Source of the DNA: Ichthyophthirius multifiliis
Taxonomy: Eukaryota; Ciliophora; Oligohymenophorea; Hymenostomatida
Length of the DNA: 64,000 nucleotides
Direction: 5' to 3'
Assembly (NCBI RefSeq): GCF_000220395.1
Contig: NW_004086294.1
Span: 1-64,000 of the forward strand
A program made the position numbers and the translations under genes. The notes under the pieces are model-generated. The model had not been told where the DNA came from, searched no databases, and was given only the letters and a program-made list of their open reading frames with translations. Positions 22,875 to 36,011 of this stretch are shown piece by piece (within the stretch, counting starts at the first letter, position 1; every line of letters begins with the position of its first letter).

Positions 22875-25060
22875 TAAATACCTACTACTGCTCCCCTTAG
22901 AGCATCTTCATAATCTCTTTCTGAATCTAATCTTTCTAAAATATCAAAAGCTTTTGCAGCATAATAGAAATGTCCCATTTTATAGCAATCATTAGCAATA
23001 AGTAATAATAGTTAAAAAGACTCACTTGAAGTTTCCATGTTAATATATAATTCCCAAGCTAATTTTGGTTTTCCATTCATAATATAAGTTCTAGTAAGCC
23101 ATCTAATATATGTATCATCATTTCTATATTTTTCATTTTAAATTAATGTAAAGGCTTCTTCAGAGTCTTTATATTGTCCGTTTCCGGAACATGCAATAGC
23201 ATAATTCCAGTTAAAATCGTCGTCATTTTAGAAGAAATTTCGAATTGATTTTAAATATACTAACACGTCTTCGAATTATTTCAGTAAAAAAAAGCAGGAA
23301 GCCATACATTGACGGCCAGGGATAGTGTCGCATTCACTAGCCGAAGATCCGACTAATTAAAATAATTACTAGGCGGCCTTTAAATGTTCTTTTTGATCAT
23401 TTTCTTAACCTAAAACGGCATAGACAACTCCTTTTATTATATATTCACGAGGCACAGAAGGTTCTAAGTCTTTTACAAGGGTAAAAGCCTCCTAATAAGA
23501 TCCATTTTTCAAATGGTAAATGACTAAATTCAATCTAGCCTCTGGAAACACATCAATTAAAGGGGGGAAGACTTACAAAGCGTTTTCTCCTCCTCTAAAA
23601 ACAACTAAATTATGTCTCAATAAATCGTTATCTTCAAAAATATTGGAACCTTCATAAGCTTATTGGAGTGGTTTGAATGAATCTTCTGCTATTTTTCCGG
23701 AAAAAAGCTAATATTAATTGACAGCCTTGAGATTTGCAGCTATTATAGAAGAAGGATTTTAGTTTATATAAGCACTTAAAATTTCTAAAGAAACATCATA
23801 GTAATCTAGCTTATAATAACATAAGGCTATATAGACATTTATGGCTAAATATTCCTTATTTTCTAATAATAATTTCTTATATATGTCTACTGCTTCTTCA
23901 TGATGGGAACGTAAAAAATGAATTGCGGCTAAACATAATTAATCTTATGTTGTATCATTTAGTTTATGGTGGTAGGCCATGAGATTTTTTTCGTCACTTT
24001 TCTTATGGGCTATATGGAACATTAAACGGTTTTATAAATCACATTCTGTTCCTTTTTGGGCCTTAATTTATATATTTATATATTATTTTTTTGCTTTTTT
24101 ATTTATTTTTTTTACTTCTCTTTTTGCTTCATCATAATTACATAAAGCATAATGACAACAAGCTTTATATACATGAAGAACTTTATTATATTCAGGTTTT
24201 TTTGTCATGTCGTCATATATTTAGATTGCTTTTCTACATATAAATTTTTATTACTATTATTATTTATGTTTATAATAACATAAGGATATATAGACATTTA
24301 TGGCTAAATATTCCTTATTTTTCTAATAATAATTTCTTATATATGTCTACTGCTTCTTCATGATGGGAACGTAAAAAATGAATTGCGGCTAAACATAATT
24401 AATCTTATGTTGTATCATTTAGTTTATGGTGGTAGGCCATGAGATTTTTTTCGTCACTTTTCTTATGGGCTATATGGAACATTAAACGGTTTTATAAATC
24501 ACATTCTGTTCCTTTTTGGGCCTTAATTTATATATTTATATATTATTTTTTTGCTTTTTTATTTTTTTTTTTTTACTTCTCTTTTTGCTTCATCATAATT
24601 ACATAAAGCATAATGACAACAAGCTTTATATACATGAAGAACTTTATTATATTCAGGTTTTTTTGTCATATCGTCATATATTTAGATTGCTTTTCTACAT
24701 ATAAATTTTTATTACTATTATTATTTATGTATTTTACTTATAATCTCCATTATGAAAACAACAATAAGCATGCCAAAGTTAAGTTTCTTCTTTTGTATCA
24801 GTTAATCTGTATTAATATTTTTTTTTTTTGTTTTTTTTTTTTTTAATTATTTTTTTACCTTCTTTCGTTTTCTAAATGAACTATTGAACCTACCCAATCT
24901 CGCTTTTTTATATATTCGTCTAATTAGGGTATTTTGTTTTCAACCTTTTTTTAATTGTATTTTTTTTTTATTATTATGAGAGTTTTACTTTACGGACAGC
25001 TACGCCTGATGATTATTTGTTTATTTTTGCTTTTGATATGGATGATCCTGGTCTATACAT
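22534..25060 (-). CDS. IFT56: Intraflagellar transport protein IFT56 (TTC26/DYF-13), with internal duplication
   Basis: A TPR protein of the IFT-B complex that moves motility-related cargo into cilia. Matches along the family length include [78 protein letters not shown], and the end V-R-K-W-G-Q-E-H-G-V. Start at 25060 (M-Y-R-P-G-S-S) and TGA at 22534. Short introns include about 22737-22890, with (AT)n, and one before the final V-E-Y-I-F exon. A stretch of about 460 bp is repeated in tandem (see repeat entries); the upstream copy has one extra A and cannot be read through. There is another one-base problem in the N-terminal exon near an A9 run. The intact gene probably has one copy. Confidence 0.9.
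23811..24269. repeat. Tandem duplication within IFT56, copy 1
   Basis: A 459-base unit followed at once by a near-identical second copy. This copy continues in frame into the rest of the TPR protein on the minus strand and has the uninterrupted frame [12 protein letters not shown]. Confidence 0.9.
24270..24730. repeat. Tandem duplication within IFT56, copy 2
   Basis: Differs from copy 1 by few changes: c to a near the start, one extra T in the T run after attcctta (about 24317), atgtcg to atatcg, and T-run length. It is joined to the upstream exon by a normal intron with a GTAAAA donor, which copy 1 lacks. The extra base shifts the frame to a TGA shortly after the junction. Confidence 0.85.
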
Positions 25061-26744
25061 AATAATTATTATTATTAGATTTAATATAAAATATATTTAT
25101 TTATTTATTATTTAAATAAAATATTTGTAATTTTAAATTTTTTTTAAAAAAAAAAATTATTTGCAATATAATAAATAATATACTTTTATTTTTTATTTTA
25201 TTTATATAATGATATTTTTTATATATAATTAAAAATTTAAATTTTTTTTAAAAGCATTTAACAGTATTATATTAAAAAAATAAAAAATGAATTTATATAA
25301 TTAATGAAAATTTATATAATAATTGTGCTATTTTATAAGTGTCATTATATCTATATGTTATTTTTTTAAAAAAAAATATAAGTTGTTAAAAAAATATAAA
25401 TAAGTTTATAATATTCTAAAACAAATGATCATCAAAATAAAAGAATGTTTATTTTAAAATTTATTTTTCATTATCAAATATATATAATATAAATAGAAAG
25501 GTATTGAAATTAAATAATAAAAAAATTATTAACTTAATAAATATAAAATTTATAGTGAAAATATAAATAAAATATTATATATATATATAGATATATATAT
25601 TTATATATATATATATATATTTTATTATATTTTAAATTTTTATTTTTATATATTATGTACCATATTTTTTTTCTTTATTTATAGTTTTATATTTATATTA
25701 TGATTTACTTTTATAATATTTTTTTTTTTATTTTTTTTTTTTTTTTTTTTTTTTTTTATTAAAATTAATTTTTTTTTTTTTTTTTTAAACTTATAAATTA
25801 TTATTATTAAAATTAAATATTTTAATTCTTTTTTTAAATATTTTTTTATTTTTAATAAATTATTAATATTTATTTATATAAAATATATTTAATACTTTTT
25901 AATTACTATATTTTATTTTTTTATATTTAATCGAAATGTTCTAATAAACTATCTCTATTTATAGAACAAAAATCTATTATAATTTTACAGTTAATATTTA
26001 TACACTATAATTTTTACTTTTAACATCTTAATTATTTATACAATCTTTTTTATAATTTTAATTTTTTAACATTAATAATATTTACATCCTTACTTAAATA
26101 AATATAATAAAAAGATATTTTATTTTTTACTTACACAAATAAAAATGTAAACATCTGATAATAAGATATAAATGTTTTAAATATTATTTTTATATTATTT
26201 ATTTTTTTAATTTAAAAAAAAAATGTTAAATTTTTATTTTTATTATAAAAAATTTATTTTCATAATTATAATATGTTTATTAATAAAGTATGTTTATGTA
26301 AAAAAATAAATAATTATATTAATATTTATAAATTTGCACTTTTTAAACGTAGAAAATTATATAAAGTTATATAAAAAATTTAAATAAAACTATTACTTAA
26401 AAATGTATTTAATTTATAATGCTCCTTTATATAAAAATAATTAATTTTTACTAAAATATCTTTTATTTTGCTTTAAATAATATTTAGCGATTAATATTTT
26501 TTTATAGACAACTCAATTATTAATTTATTATTAAATAATTTACAATTTAAAATATAATTATATTTAAATATTGTTAGAAGATTTATATTATACATATTTT
26601 AATATTCCATAAAATTAATAAATTTTATAATAAAAGCATTAATTTTAATATAAATTTTATTAATTTAACAATTAAAAAAAATATATATTGTTAAAATATA
26701 TATAAGAACACAATAAACAATTATTTTAATATACTTTTAAAATT
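25061..26744. other. Long intergenic A/T-rich region
   Basis: Pure A/T runs, including a T tract at 25727-25760 and (AT)n at about 25577-25620. Nothing coding or structured seen. Confidence 0.55.
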
Positions 26745-27440
26745 TCCTTAATTTCCTAAATAACAACCCCAATTTTAAACCCCTCCAATCATTATTAATA
26801 TATTTGAAAAAATGATAAAAAAGAACAGCAAATTCTATTATTTAAACTGATATTAGCTTCTAAAAGCTATATATATTTATTATCTTAGATGATTGCTAAC
26901 TAAAAGAACTTCATAGGATATTTCAAAATTACCTTACTGAATGAAGAATTTATCGGATTATATACACTATATGATAGTTTATTGGGTCTGAACAAGGAGG
27001 ATGATTAAAAATTTACTCAATTAAAAGTCTATTATCTTAAGTATATGATAATTGTAATAAAAAGGGAATTCTGTAAATAGATATATATCCGAAAAATGAG
27101 GAATTTCCTAAATGTATTTTTCTAATTACTTCTGGATAGTGGAAATTGATATTTAAATAATAAAGTATTCGTTTATTTTAATTAGTATAAATTGGGAATT
27201 TAAGGATTTATAGTCTTTAAAAATTAAAAATTTTGAAACTAGTTGTGTATAAAGTATATAGTGTCAGAGATTTGTTCTCTTAAGAAAATTTGGGAAATTT
27301 TATAGGGTTTTTAAAGGAAATGTATTATATCATGGTTTTTTGGCCTATAGATTAGAATTTTTAATAGGTAATTAATAATTGGCTTTTATATAGAGAATTT
27401 GTGGAATTATTTTGTTATAAATTATGCTGTTTTTTTTTTT
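26745..27440 (+). CDS. Hypothetical protein, start unresolved and frame broken
   Basis: Plus-strand coding texture. The first part reads F-P-Q-F-P-K-Q-Q-P-Q-F-Q-T-P-P, then F-K-L-I-L-A-S-K-S-Y-I-Y-L-L, N-E-E-F-I-G-L-Y-T-L-Y-D-S-L and L-N-K-E-D-D-Q-K. One base is missing at the A5 run near 27012. The continuing frame then reads V-Y-D-N-C-N-K-K-G-I-L-Q-I-D, Y-P-K-N-E-E-F-P-K-C-I-F, and V-F-W-P-I-D-Q-N-F. No ATG is seen at the 5' edge, so an upstream exon is likely. The 3' end fades into A/T at about 27440 without a clear TGA. No domain recognised. A long open frame also exists on the opposite strand but lacks the acidic codons of real genes here. Confidence 0.4.
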
Positions 27441-27554
27441 AATTAATTTTTTTTATTTTATAATTATATAAATGTATTTTTAGTACAGTATTATTTTTTC
27501 TTTATTAAAAATAATTTATTTTTTTGCTTTAAATATGTATTTTTACTTTCTACT

Positions 27555-28901
27555 TCAAATTTTAAATGCTTATTAAGGTATAAAAAATCTTATTTTATTA
27601 ATAATATCTAATTCATGTTCTTCTACATTAGCTTCATTCTCTTAAATTTTTTAATTTTCTATTAAAATCTAGGACCTGACTTTAATTTCTTATATAATAT
27701 TTTTAGTATTAATAACATTTCTTTCTTTAAATAAAACTGGAAAATATTTAATACTTTCTTCATTTTAGATTATATCTTCACTTAATACATAATTATTTAT
27801 TTTGGAAGACGATTCTAGACTTAGATTAGATAATAAACTTATAATTTATGATTATTATTAATTTTAAGGGATTTCCAAGAATTTAACCTCTAAATTACTT
27901 TCTTTTAAACTTTTTTTTTTTTTCAGGTTTCTATATTCGCTTAGATTTTCCCACTCGAATTCTTCTTTTTTTTCAATGAATTCTTTTGGCTTTTATTCCT
28001 TTATTTTTTGTAAGATTTACCTTAAAAAATCGTAGTTTGGGTTTTCATCGAATTAAAGTTCTTTTATATATTTCATAAAAATTAAAAATTCTTAGGGTAG
28101 TTCTTTGAAATATTTATAGTTGGAAAATTGCTGTTTTATATTTTATATTTTTTAGTATTTTTCTTCCTTGCTTTAACCGTAAACACTCTACCAAGGTAGC
28201 TTATTATTCAAAAAATATACCAAACAATACCCTAGAGACTCCAAGTCGTCTCTCCTAGACTACTCTAGACCTAAATGGGCATTTATAGAGGCATATCTTG
28301 CAGTTCCAATCATTCCCTTATTTTTTTTTAGAGAAATATGGATATTATTATTGCTATAAAATTTGGCTAATCCAAAATCAACTAAAAAAATCTTATCATA
28401 ATCACAATTTGGGCCGATGACGAAATTTTCGGGTTTAATATCTCTATGTATGATGTTTTTTTTATGTAAATTTTCCAAAATAGTGATTGTTTATAATCCT
28501 ATATTTACAATTGTTTTTAAGGAAAAATTGCATTTGCATTTTTAAAATAAATATTCTAGATTTTTACCTAAAAGAGTCATTGAAATATATATATATTAGT
28601 CAATTTTTCCATAGGAAATTAAATGAGGAAAACCATATTTATATAAATTTTAAATTTCATTTAAAATTTTAATTTCGCGATGTATTAACTATGCATTATT
28701 TTTAATCTTTTCTATTTTTAAAGCAGAAATTTGCTAATTCTATATATTTTATGATTTAAAAACTTAACCAAATGCACCTTGGCCGAGTTTATTTTTTAAA
28801 AGGTATTTATTATCAATTATTTGGGAAATTTTAAGGGATTCTTAAGAAGAATCATCTTTGGATTTTAGTGAGAAACTTGTAGATTTTTTACTTGCTTGCA
28901 T
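27555..28901 (-). CDS. Casein kinase 1 family protein kinase
   Basis: One exon, 448 residues, ATG 28901 to TGA 27555, frame intact. The kinase domain has L-G-Q-G-A-F-G-Q-V-F, the ATP Lys in S-A-L-K-I-E, H-R-D-I-K-P-E-N-F-V, V-D-F-G-L-A, and G-T-A-R-Y-A-S-I-N-A-H-L-G. The last replaces the APE motif and is the mark of the CK1 family. It is followed by D-D-L-E-S-L-G-Y and L-P-W-Q. The C-terminal 150 residues are polar and Glu/Asn-rich without a known domain. Ciliates carry expanded CK1 families; which subfamily this belongs to is not clear. The short open frame found with the standard code (28260-28478) is only the core of this domain. Confidence 0.9.
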
Positions 28902-29559
28902 TTTGATTTTCTTTTGCGTTTTTTTTTTTTTTGAAAGTTTATTTTATGTGCGTTTTTTTTTGCTTTTTTATAGTGTTATTGATATACTTTTATTGAGTTT
29001 TTTCACGATTTTACTTTTATATTGAGCGTTTTTTTATATTTTTATATAGCTTTTTTATCGATATTACTTTAATTTGAGTGATAAAATGAAATTAATTTTT
29101 TTTTAGTTTTTTTGTTGATTTAAATTATTTATTTTTTAATAGATAATTTATTGTTTTTTTACATAATAAATGATAAAACAAATAAATTATATATTTGTAT
29201 GTATTTGGTTTAATTATTAATTTAGTTTATATTATTTACATAATATTTTATTATATTTTCATTATTTATAAAATATATATTTTTAAAAAATATTTTTTTA
29301 TATTTTTAAAATAATTATATCAAATATTATTATATATAAATGTTTTATATTTTTGTATAATTATTAATATAAAAGCAATTATTTACAAAAAAAATATAAA
29401 TCTATAATAAAAAAGAATTGAAAAATTGCATATTTAATTTTTAATAAAAATTAAAAATATAAAATCTAATAAAATATAAATTTATTAAAAAAAAAAGTAA
29501 AAATATACCAATAAATAAAAGTTATAAAAACATAAAAATATTCAAAAAAAAAAAAAAAA
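28902..29559. other. Divergent intergenic region
   Basis: A/T-rich DNA between the CK1 gene (minus) and the coiled-coil gene (plus), ending in an A run directly before the plus-strand ATG. Confidence 0.5.
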
Positions 29560-31864
29560 ATGTACAATAGTCGCTTAATACACCTAAACTCAACTTCTCC
29601 TGTGAAATTAGATATTTCCTTAGCCTAAAATAACTCTGATAAATACACTCCTAAAACCATAAAAAGAAACCCATCTTAGAGCAATTACAAATAATCAGGA
29701 GAAAAACCCGCATAAGCAGATCTTTTGAAATCTCTTTGTAATTAACTTGAAAATTAATTATGTTAAGCTAATTCTGATTTAGAACTAGCTAATTTTCGTG
29801 CTAGAAAAGCTGTTGAATTAGAATAAAAAATAGAAAATGTATTAAAATAAAACGCTGCCTTATGTTCTGAAAACGAGATATTATAAAAATAATCAAATTA
29901 AAGAAAAGCTGAAAGTGACATATGGAGATAAAAATACGAATCACAAATGAATAATATTGTATTTATGAAATCTAATTATGAAATGGAAACAAAAAGGCTT
30001 ACTTAGGTAAACTAAAGAGCAAAAGATGAATTAAAACAAGGAGAAATAAACCTTGTGAGGTCTATAGAGGAGACGAAATAACGTTTAGAGAATGAGCATC
30101 ACGAAAAAATTGAAAATATGAAGAAAAGTCATAAAAATAATATAGATTTGTATGAAGAGTAATTGAAAAAAATTCGATAGATTTTAGAAGAAAGAGAAAA
30201 AGAATTCGCCCTTTTATAAAGCTAGGTTTTTTAGGTAAAATATGATGGAAATAATCAAAATAATAGAGTAGTTGAAGATAGGGAAAAATTAAAGATGAAA
30301 ATCTCAGAATTGGAACTTTAAAGTTAATAAGAGTTGGAAAATTTGAGGAGTAAATTAGATAATTAAACCCTTTAATAGTTGGATAGTCTCAAGAGATTGC
30401 ATGATAATGAACTAGAAGTCATGTCAGGGGAAATCAATAAACTTAGAGGCCTTTTGGATGTCAAAACGAGGGAAATTGAAGCCTTGATAGAATAAAATAG
30501 AGGATAAAAAGTTAATTTTGAAGAAGAAGTAGGACTTTTAAGAGCAGAAATTTAAGCTCTTAAGAAAAAAATTGTGGTGAATAATAACTTTGCTAATGCT
30601 CAGATATAGGAAGTGAAGGAATAATTAGCTAAATAGAACTTATAGGACATAGAAGGGTTAAAATATCATAATGAAAATCAATTAGAAGCTTTAAATAATG
30701 AGATTTAATCTTTGTAAAGAATCGTGGCTGACAAATAAGAAGAAATCGAAAATCAGATTAGGGAGAAAGGATTATAAAGGGAAAATTATAATTAAGAAAT
30801 TTGTAAACTACAAGAAGAAATTGAAAATTGGAAATATAATTTAAATTCTATTGAAAATTTAAAAAATTAAGAAATTGAATAAATCAATAATAAATATAAT
30901 TGCCTAAATGAAAAAAATATAGAATTCCAAAGATAATAAAAAGATTAAATTTAATATTTAGAAGGTGAAGTAGATATTTTAAAAGGACTCATAAACTCTA
31001 AAAATTATGAGATTGTGAAGAATAGAGAGCAAAATGGGTAGATCGTGGAAGGTTTTTAATAAGATATAAATAATTTGTAAGAAGACAATGAAAATACGAA
31101 GAAAAACTTAGATAAAATGTAAAATGAAAAATATATTTTGATAGAAGATTTAAAAATGAAACTTTAAGTTTATAAAAACAACTCAATTGAAGAAAAAAAA
31201 AAGTTTTAAAATGCAACTAAATATCTAGAATAAGATATTTAAAGATTTTAAGGTATTTTAGAAAAAAAAAAAAAAATATAACATTATTTATAAAATTATA
31301 TATATATATATAATTATATAAAATAAAAATATTTTTAAATAAAATAATTTATATATAAAAACATAATATATAAATTTATCTTTAGAAATAATAAGTGTTA
31401 AAGATTAAGAAATAGAAAATTTAAAAATATAAAGGGAAAATTAAGATAGGGAAATTAAAAAATTAAATAATGAATATTATTCATAAGCTGATCATATATT
31501 AAAACTTTAGAAATTAAAAGCGAAAGAATTAGAAGATTTAAGATTAAAATTAGAAAACTAAAATAATTTTACGACTGAATAAATTAAGGCTTCTCATTAA
31601 AACTAAGTAAATATAATGAATGGGGAAATTCAAGATCTAAAACATATTTTATAGTTAAGAAATACTGAGAATTAAGAACTTATTAATAAATATGAAAGAT
31701 TAGAATAGGCATTAGAGTAATTTTAATATAATGCTGAAAAAGTCAAAGAACATGATGATTAATGTAAATCTATTAGAAATCATATTTTGAATAACAAAAT
31801 TATTTATGATTCGAAATCAAAATCTAGAATCTCAAGATATTCATAGGAAAGAATTATTAAATGA
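29560..31864 (+). CDS. Long coiled-coil protein
   Basis: ATG 29560 to TGA 31862-31864 with one intron, 31253-31385 (GTATTT...TTTAG), giving 723 residues. The first 55 residues are Ser/Pro/Asn-rich (S-P-V-K-L-D-I-S-L-A; Y-T-P-K-T-I-K-R). From about residue 60 nearly everything is heptad-like with Glu, Lys, Gln and Leu. The start of the rod contains C-N-Q-L-E-N-Q-L-C-Q-A-N and L-A-N-F-R-A-R-K-A-V-E-L-E. After the rod there is a short tail: Y-D-S-K-S-K-S-R-I-S-R-Y-S. Such proteins in ciliates are commonly parts of basal bodies, rootlets or the cortex, but I cannot name this one. The frame is intact along its whole length, which makes it a good reference for codon use in this DNA. Confidence 0.8.
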
Positions 31865-32074
31865 ATAGTTTTTTTATATAGATATAATATTATTTCTATT
31901 AAATTATTTTTAATTGATATTTATATATATATATATATAAATCGATATTTAAATATATAAATTAATATATGTTATTTTTTTATAGAAAATATTTTTATAT
32001 TTATGAAGAAATAATAATATTATATTTATATATATATATTATTAATATTTTTTTTTTTTTCCTTTTTTTAATTT

Positions 32075-32920
32075 TCAATATGCTCCCGTAATTTTTAACA
32101 AAATGTAAGAAGAAAACAATTATATTATAGACATCAAATAAAGTATATTTTTTTAAGAAAGTTCTGAAAAGCTCATTTATCCTTTAAAAATAAACATATA
32201 TATTTATATATATATATAATACCAAAATTATCAGATAAAGTATTCATATATCTTCTTAATGTTTTAAAAACAAAAAAAATTGAAGATCCAAGTAAATAAA
32301 TCATCAAAAAAGCTGTAATCCATCCTCCTATTATAATATTAGAGATCATAACTAATGTTAAAGAAATATATCTATATGATAAATGGCTCATCATATTAAG
32401 TATAGTTACATTAGTAATATTAACAAGATAAAACACTTTTTAAAAATAATAAATAATTAAATTTACATATATACTTATTTTTATATTTACGAAATTTAAA
32501 TAAGAAAATTTCTAAGAAAGTGATCAATAAACAAAAGGAAGTATTTATTTGAATAATTTCGGGTTTAAAATTCTCACCAATGCCCGCTGATAAGCAAGAA
32601 ACTAAAACAAAAGTAATTAATCCCATCAAAGGTATATATAAATCAGGTGCATGTATATTTTCCTTAGGAGAATTCGATTATGAAATTCCATTATTATCCG
32701 TATAATCATTTTATGATATCCATTCTCCTCTATAGAGGAACGGAGCAAGTATTATTTTAAGCTTTTTTAATACATATATGTTATCAACATCAAAATATGC
32801 TCGAACATTTTCGTTAAATATTTTTTCTCCTAGCCAGTCCCTTTGTAATGTTTTATCTATTAAATTATTTATTTTATCACCACCTCCGATTATTGTGCCT
32901 ATGTTCTTAACTGTACTCAT
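32075..32920 (-). CDS. YIF1: YIF1-family ER-Golgi membrane protein
   Basis: YIF1 works with YIP1 and Rab GTPases in ER-to-Golgi vesicle traffic. From ATG 32920 the protein has the conserved soluble part (R-A-Y-F-D-V-D-N-I-Y-V-L-K-K-L, then H-A-P-D-L-Y-I-P-L-M), followed by about five membrane segments, e.g. I-T-F-V-L-V-S-C-L-S-A-G-I-G and A-F-L-M-I-Y-L-L-G-S-S-I-F-F. Two short introns fit cleanly: about 32437-32490 (TTTC|GTAAAT...AAAAAG) and about 32180-32222 (GTATTA...TTAAAG). The last exon ends S-Y-I-L-L-K-I-T-G-A-Y before TGA at 32075. The standard code shows this gene only as three short frames. Length is near that of animal YIF1 without its long N-terminal tail. Confidence 0.9.
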
Positions 32921-33271
32921 GTTAGATTAAAATTAATCAATGAAATTGTTAGGATTAAATTAATTTTATTGTTATTTATTGAAATTATTGGAATATTATT
33001 GCATTTTATTTTTGTCAATTTATATTATGTTTATATATAATATATTTATATTGAAATATAAATATATATATATAAATATATATTTATATATATATTTATA
33101 TATTTATGTATATATATATATATATTTATTCTAAATATTATATCTTTATTTTATAAATTAATTATTATTTTTTTTTTATTAAAATTTTTTTTTTTTATAT
33201 TTATTTTTTTTTAAAAATATTTATATATAATTTTTAAATAATTTTTGTTTTTTTTATATCTTTTTTTTTAA
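32921..33271. other. Intergenic A/T-rich spacer
   Basis: Between two minus-strand genes; (AT)n-like stretches at 33040-33125 and T runs. Nothing else seen. Confidence 0.5.
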
Positions 33272-35717
33272 TCAATCCACTTTAGCCTAACTATATATAT
33301 ACTTAACAAATTTTAAAGAAGCAATAAAACTTACACTACCTAATACCTATTTAAAATAATAATAATATTTAAATTAAAATAAAAATAAAAAATACCATAA
33401 AAGTTACAAAGCAAAATACTGACATATACCCAAAATAAAACAAAAACTTGAAAAATTAAAAAAGTATATAAAAAATAAAATACTTATAATGTTCCATGCA
33501 TTTTTGACTATTCATAATAATAATAAACAATATAAATAGCCATAAAAATTGAAGTTGATCTTTTTTATTAAAAAAATAATATTATTTAATAACAAAAACA
33601 AAGAATAAATACCCTCCATATAAAAACGATCTCCACCACCAATTATAATCAAGAGCATTTAATTAAAATATGTAAGCCCAACAGAAACGCAAGCCTAAAC
33701 AATAAGCAAAAGTAAAACGCAATACTAATAACTCCATATAAATGATAAATTTTATATCCCCAAACACTACTAATAACATATTTCAATTCCATATATATAG
33801 AGCTATAAATATTAAAAAAATATATTAAATATAAATAGAATTTACCTAAAAGGTAATAACCCCCCTACAAGTAAATGAAAAATAGTTGTTTCATACCTAA
33901 ATTATTATAGTAGTGAAATATAAACATTTTTTTTTTTTTGAATACATTTTTCTTTTAGGGATAGGCTTTTGTAATCTAGGAATAGAAAAATCAGCACTCG
34001 GTAAAATATCAACAGTTCTAATTCTGGCAGTAATAGTTCCTACAAGTGTAAGAGGAATATAAATAACCAAAAATAATAAAATGACTAAAAATATAGCCTA
34101 AATAGGAATTGCGGAAGTCGATTATTTAGCCCAAGCATAAGAATTTACAACAGAAAAAACAATCAAAATTACAACAGGGAAAATACAGGAAGCAAAAATA
34201 AAATTCAAAGCCCAGTGTTTTCCACCTAGATATTTATAGTATTTAGCTGAATAGTATCCATTAAAAATTCCCGTAAAAGCATATAAAAATATTCCTACTT
34301 ATTTTAAATTACCTTTATGTCCATAATATACGCCTAAAACTCCCAATAAAGATAGGTTTATTATTAATAAAATAAACTATATGCCGTTTCCTAAAAAACC
34401 AGATAGAGCTGATTTATTTGAAGGAGGCATTAAAGCTTCTGTCCTGACTAATTTCCAACCTATTTCTACAGCTTTTTTTTTATATATATATATATAAAAA
34501 TATTTTTAATGAATTTTAAATTACATTAATCTGCTTCAATATCATTTGACAGTATAAAGTCTTTTTTTAAAATTCTTGATATTACTAAACTTACAAACAT
34601 TACTAATATTAAGACTAATATAAATGAGTTTATAATTGAAAACCAATGAATTTGTGTTTCATCTTAATAGTCTCCATTAGTTACTAGTTCATCTCTATAT
34701 ATATATATAAATATATTTATATAATATATATATAAAAATATAAATATAAATATATATATATATATATTTATATATATTTTACTCTAATAGAAAATCTTGT
34801 TCAATATCAAGATCTTATGTATTTTATACTTCAATAAAATTCACGGAATATTTAAATTCTACAACTTATTATTAATCATCATTTGTTAAAAGTTAATAAT
34901 CAGTATAATCGCTTTCTTCTGATTATGTTATGTTTGCGAATAGTAGATTCTATTATTTTTTTTAAAGTATCAAGTTATATTTAAGTATGTTTTTTTTTTT
35001 TAATTAAAAATAGAAAAATTTACATTATTTTTATAAAATAAGTTAAACTATATATGATTTTTTAAATAATATTTAGTAGTTTCTCCATCTTAATCTTTTT
35101 TATAATTTCCTATCCAATCATGTGTAATAAAATTCTCTATATTTTTTTAAAATAAAATAATATAAAAATCTTATATTTTAAATATATTTTATTTACCAAC
35201 ATAAAATTCTGCATAATAATCTTCTTCTATAGCAGCTTTGAAAATATCAATATCATAAACACTTAATGTTTTTTTTCCAATTGATTATTTTGTTATATTT
35301 TCTTATTTTTTTATTTTTAATATAAATATATATTAAAAAATAACAATTAATATATATAAAAGTATAAAAAATAAGTAATTATATATAAATACTTCCAAAT
35401 AAACATGTATATAAAGAATTTTCCTTTCTATCTCCAGAAAGACTTTCTCCAAGACTTTATGATTATTCTTCTTCTTGATCTGGCTTTAAGAAAGGTAATA
35501 AATAATATCTTGTTTTTATTTTATTTTTATTTTTTTAATATGTTTTATTTTTTTAATATGTTTTATTTCTTTAGTTATAAAATTACTTGTAAGTTTCACT
35601 TGGATTATTTTAAGGTGCTATATTATTTACGAATATTTACACTGTTTAGTCTTTTTTAAAAGTTAAACCTGCTATGTTTATAATGAATACTTATAAAAGT
35701 GTTATAATTAATATCAT
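33272..35717 (-). CDS. TM9 superfamily (nonaspanin) membrane protein
   Basis: Nine-pass proteins of endosomes and Golgi that sort membrane proteins and act in phagocytosis. The start at 35717 gives a signal peptide (M-I-L-I-I-T-L-L-Q-V-F-I-I). The lumenal domain shows the family motifs V-N-N-I-A-P-Q-N-N-P-S-E-T-Y, Y-Y-L-L-P-F and L-G-E-S-L-S-G-D-R. The membrane half begins with I-H-W-F-S-I-I-N-S-F and includes G-W-K-L-V-R and N-W-W-W-R-S-F-L-Y-G-G. The C-terminus K-F-V-K-Y-I-Y-S-Q-A-K-V-D followed by TGA at 33272 is the usual ending. At least six short introns interrupt it, several with AT repeats (e.g. near 34700-34770); a few exon edges remain approximate. The gene was nearly invisible with the standard code. 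Confidence 0.88.
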
Positions 35718-36011
35718 TTTATTTTTTACAAGATATTTAATTTCGATACTATTTATTTAAGTTTATTTTTATAATATATAAAAAAATCTTGAATAATATG
35801 AAAATAAATTTTATATTAAAAAAAAAAATATTTTTAATATTTATATTTTAAAAATAATAAATATCTAATAAGATAAGCTATATTTTTAATTATAAAAAAA
35901 AATAAAAAAATAGATAACTTTTTTTTTATTAATATAATATTAATTTAATTTAAAATATAAAATTTTATTAATAATAGCAAAATTATTAATGTATATAATC
36001 CTTTTAATAAA

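Noticed and set aside
22730-22978. Standard-code open frame M-G-H-F-Y-Y... with a Tyr-Ile repeat tail
   Set aside because: The first part is an IFT56 exon; the Y-I repeat is translation of the (AT)n intron after the GT donor.
26930-27350. Minus-strand frame of about 140 codons
   Set aside because: Long frames are common when only TGA stops. The plus strand has the purine-rich, Asp/Glu-containing codons seen in real genes here.
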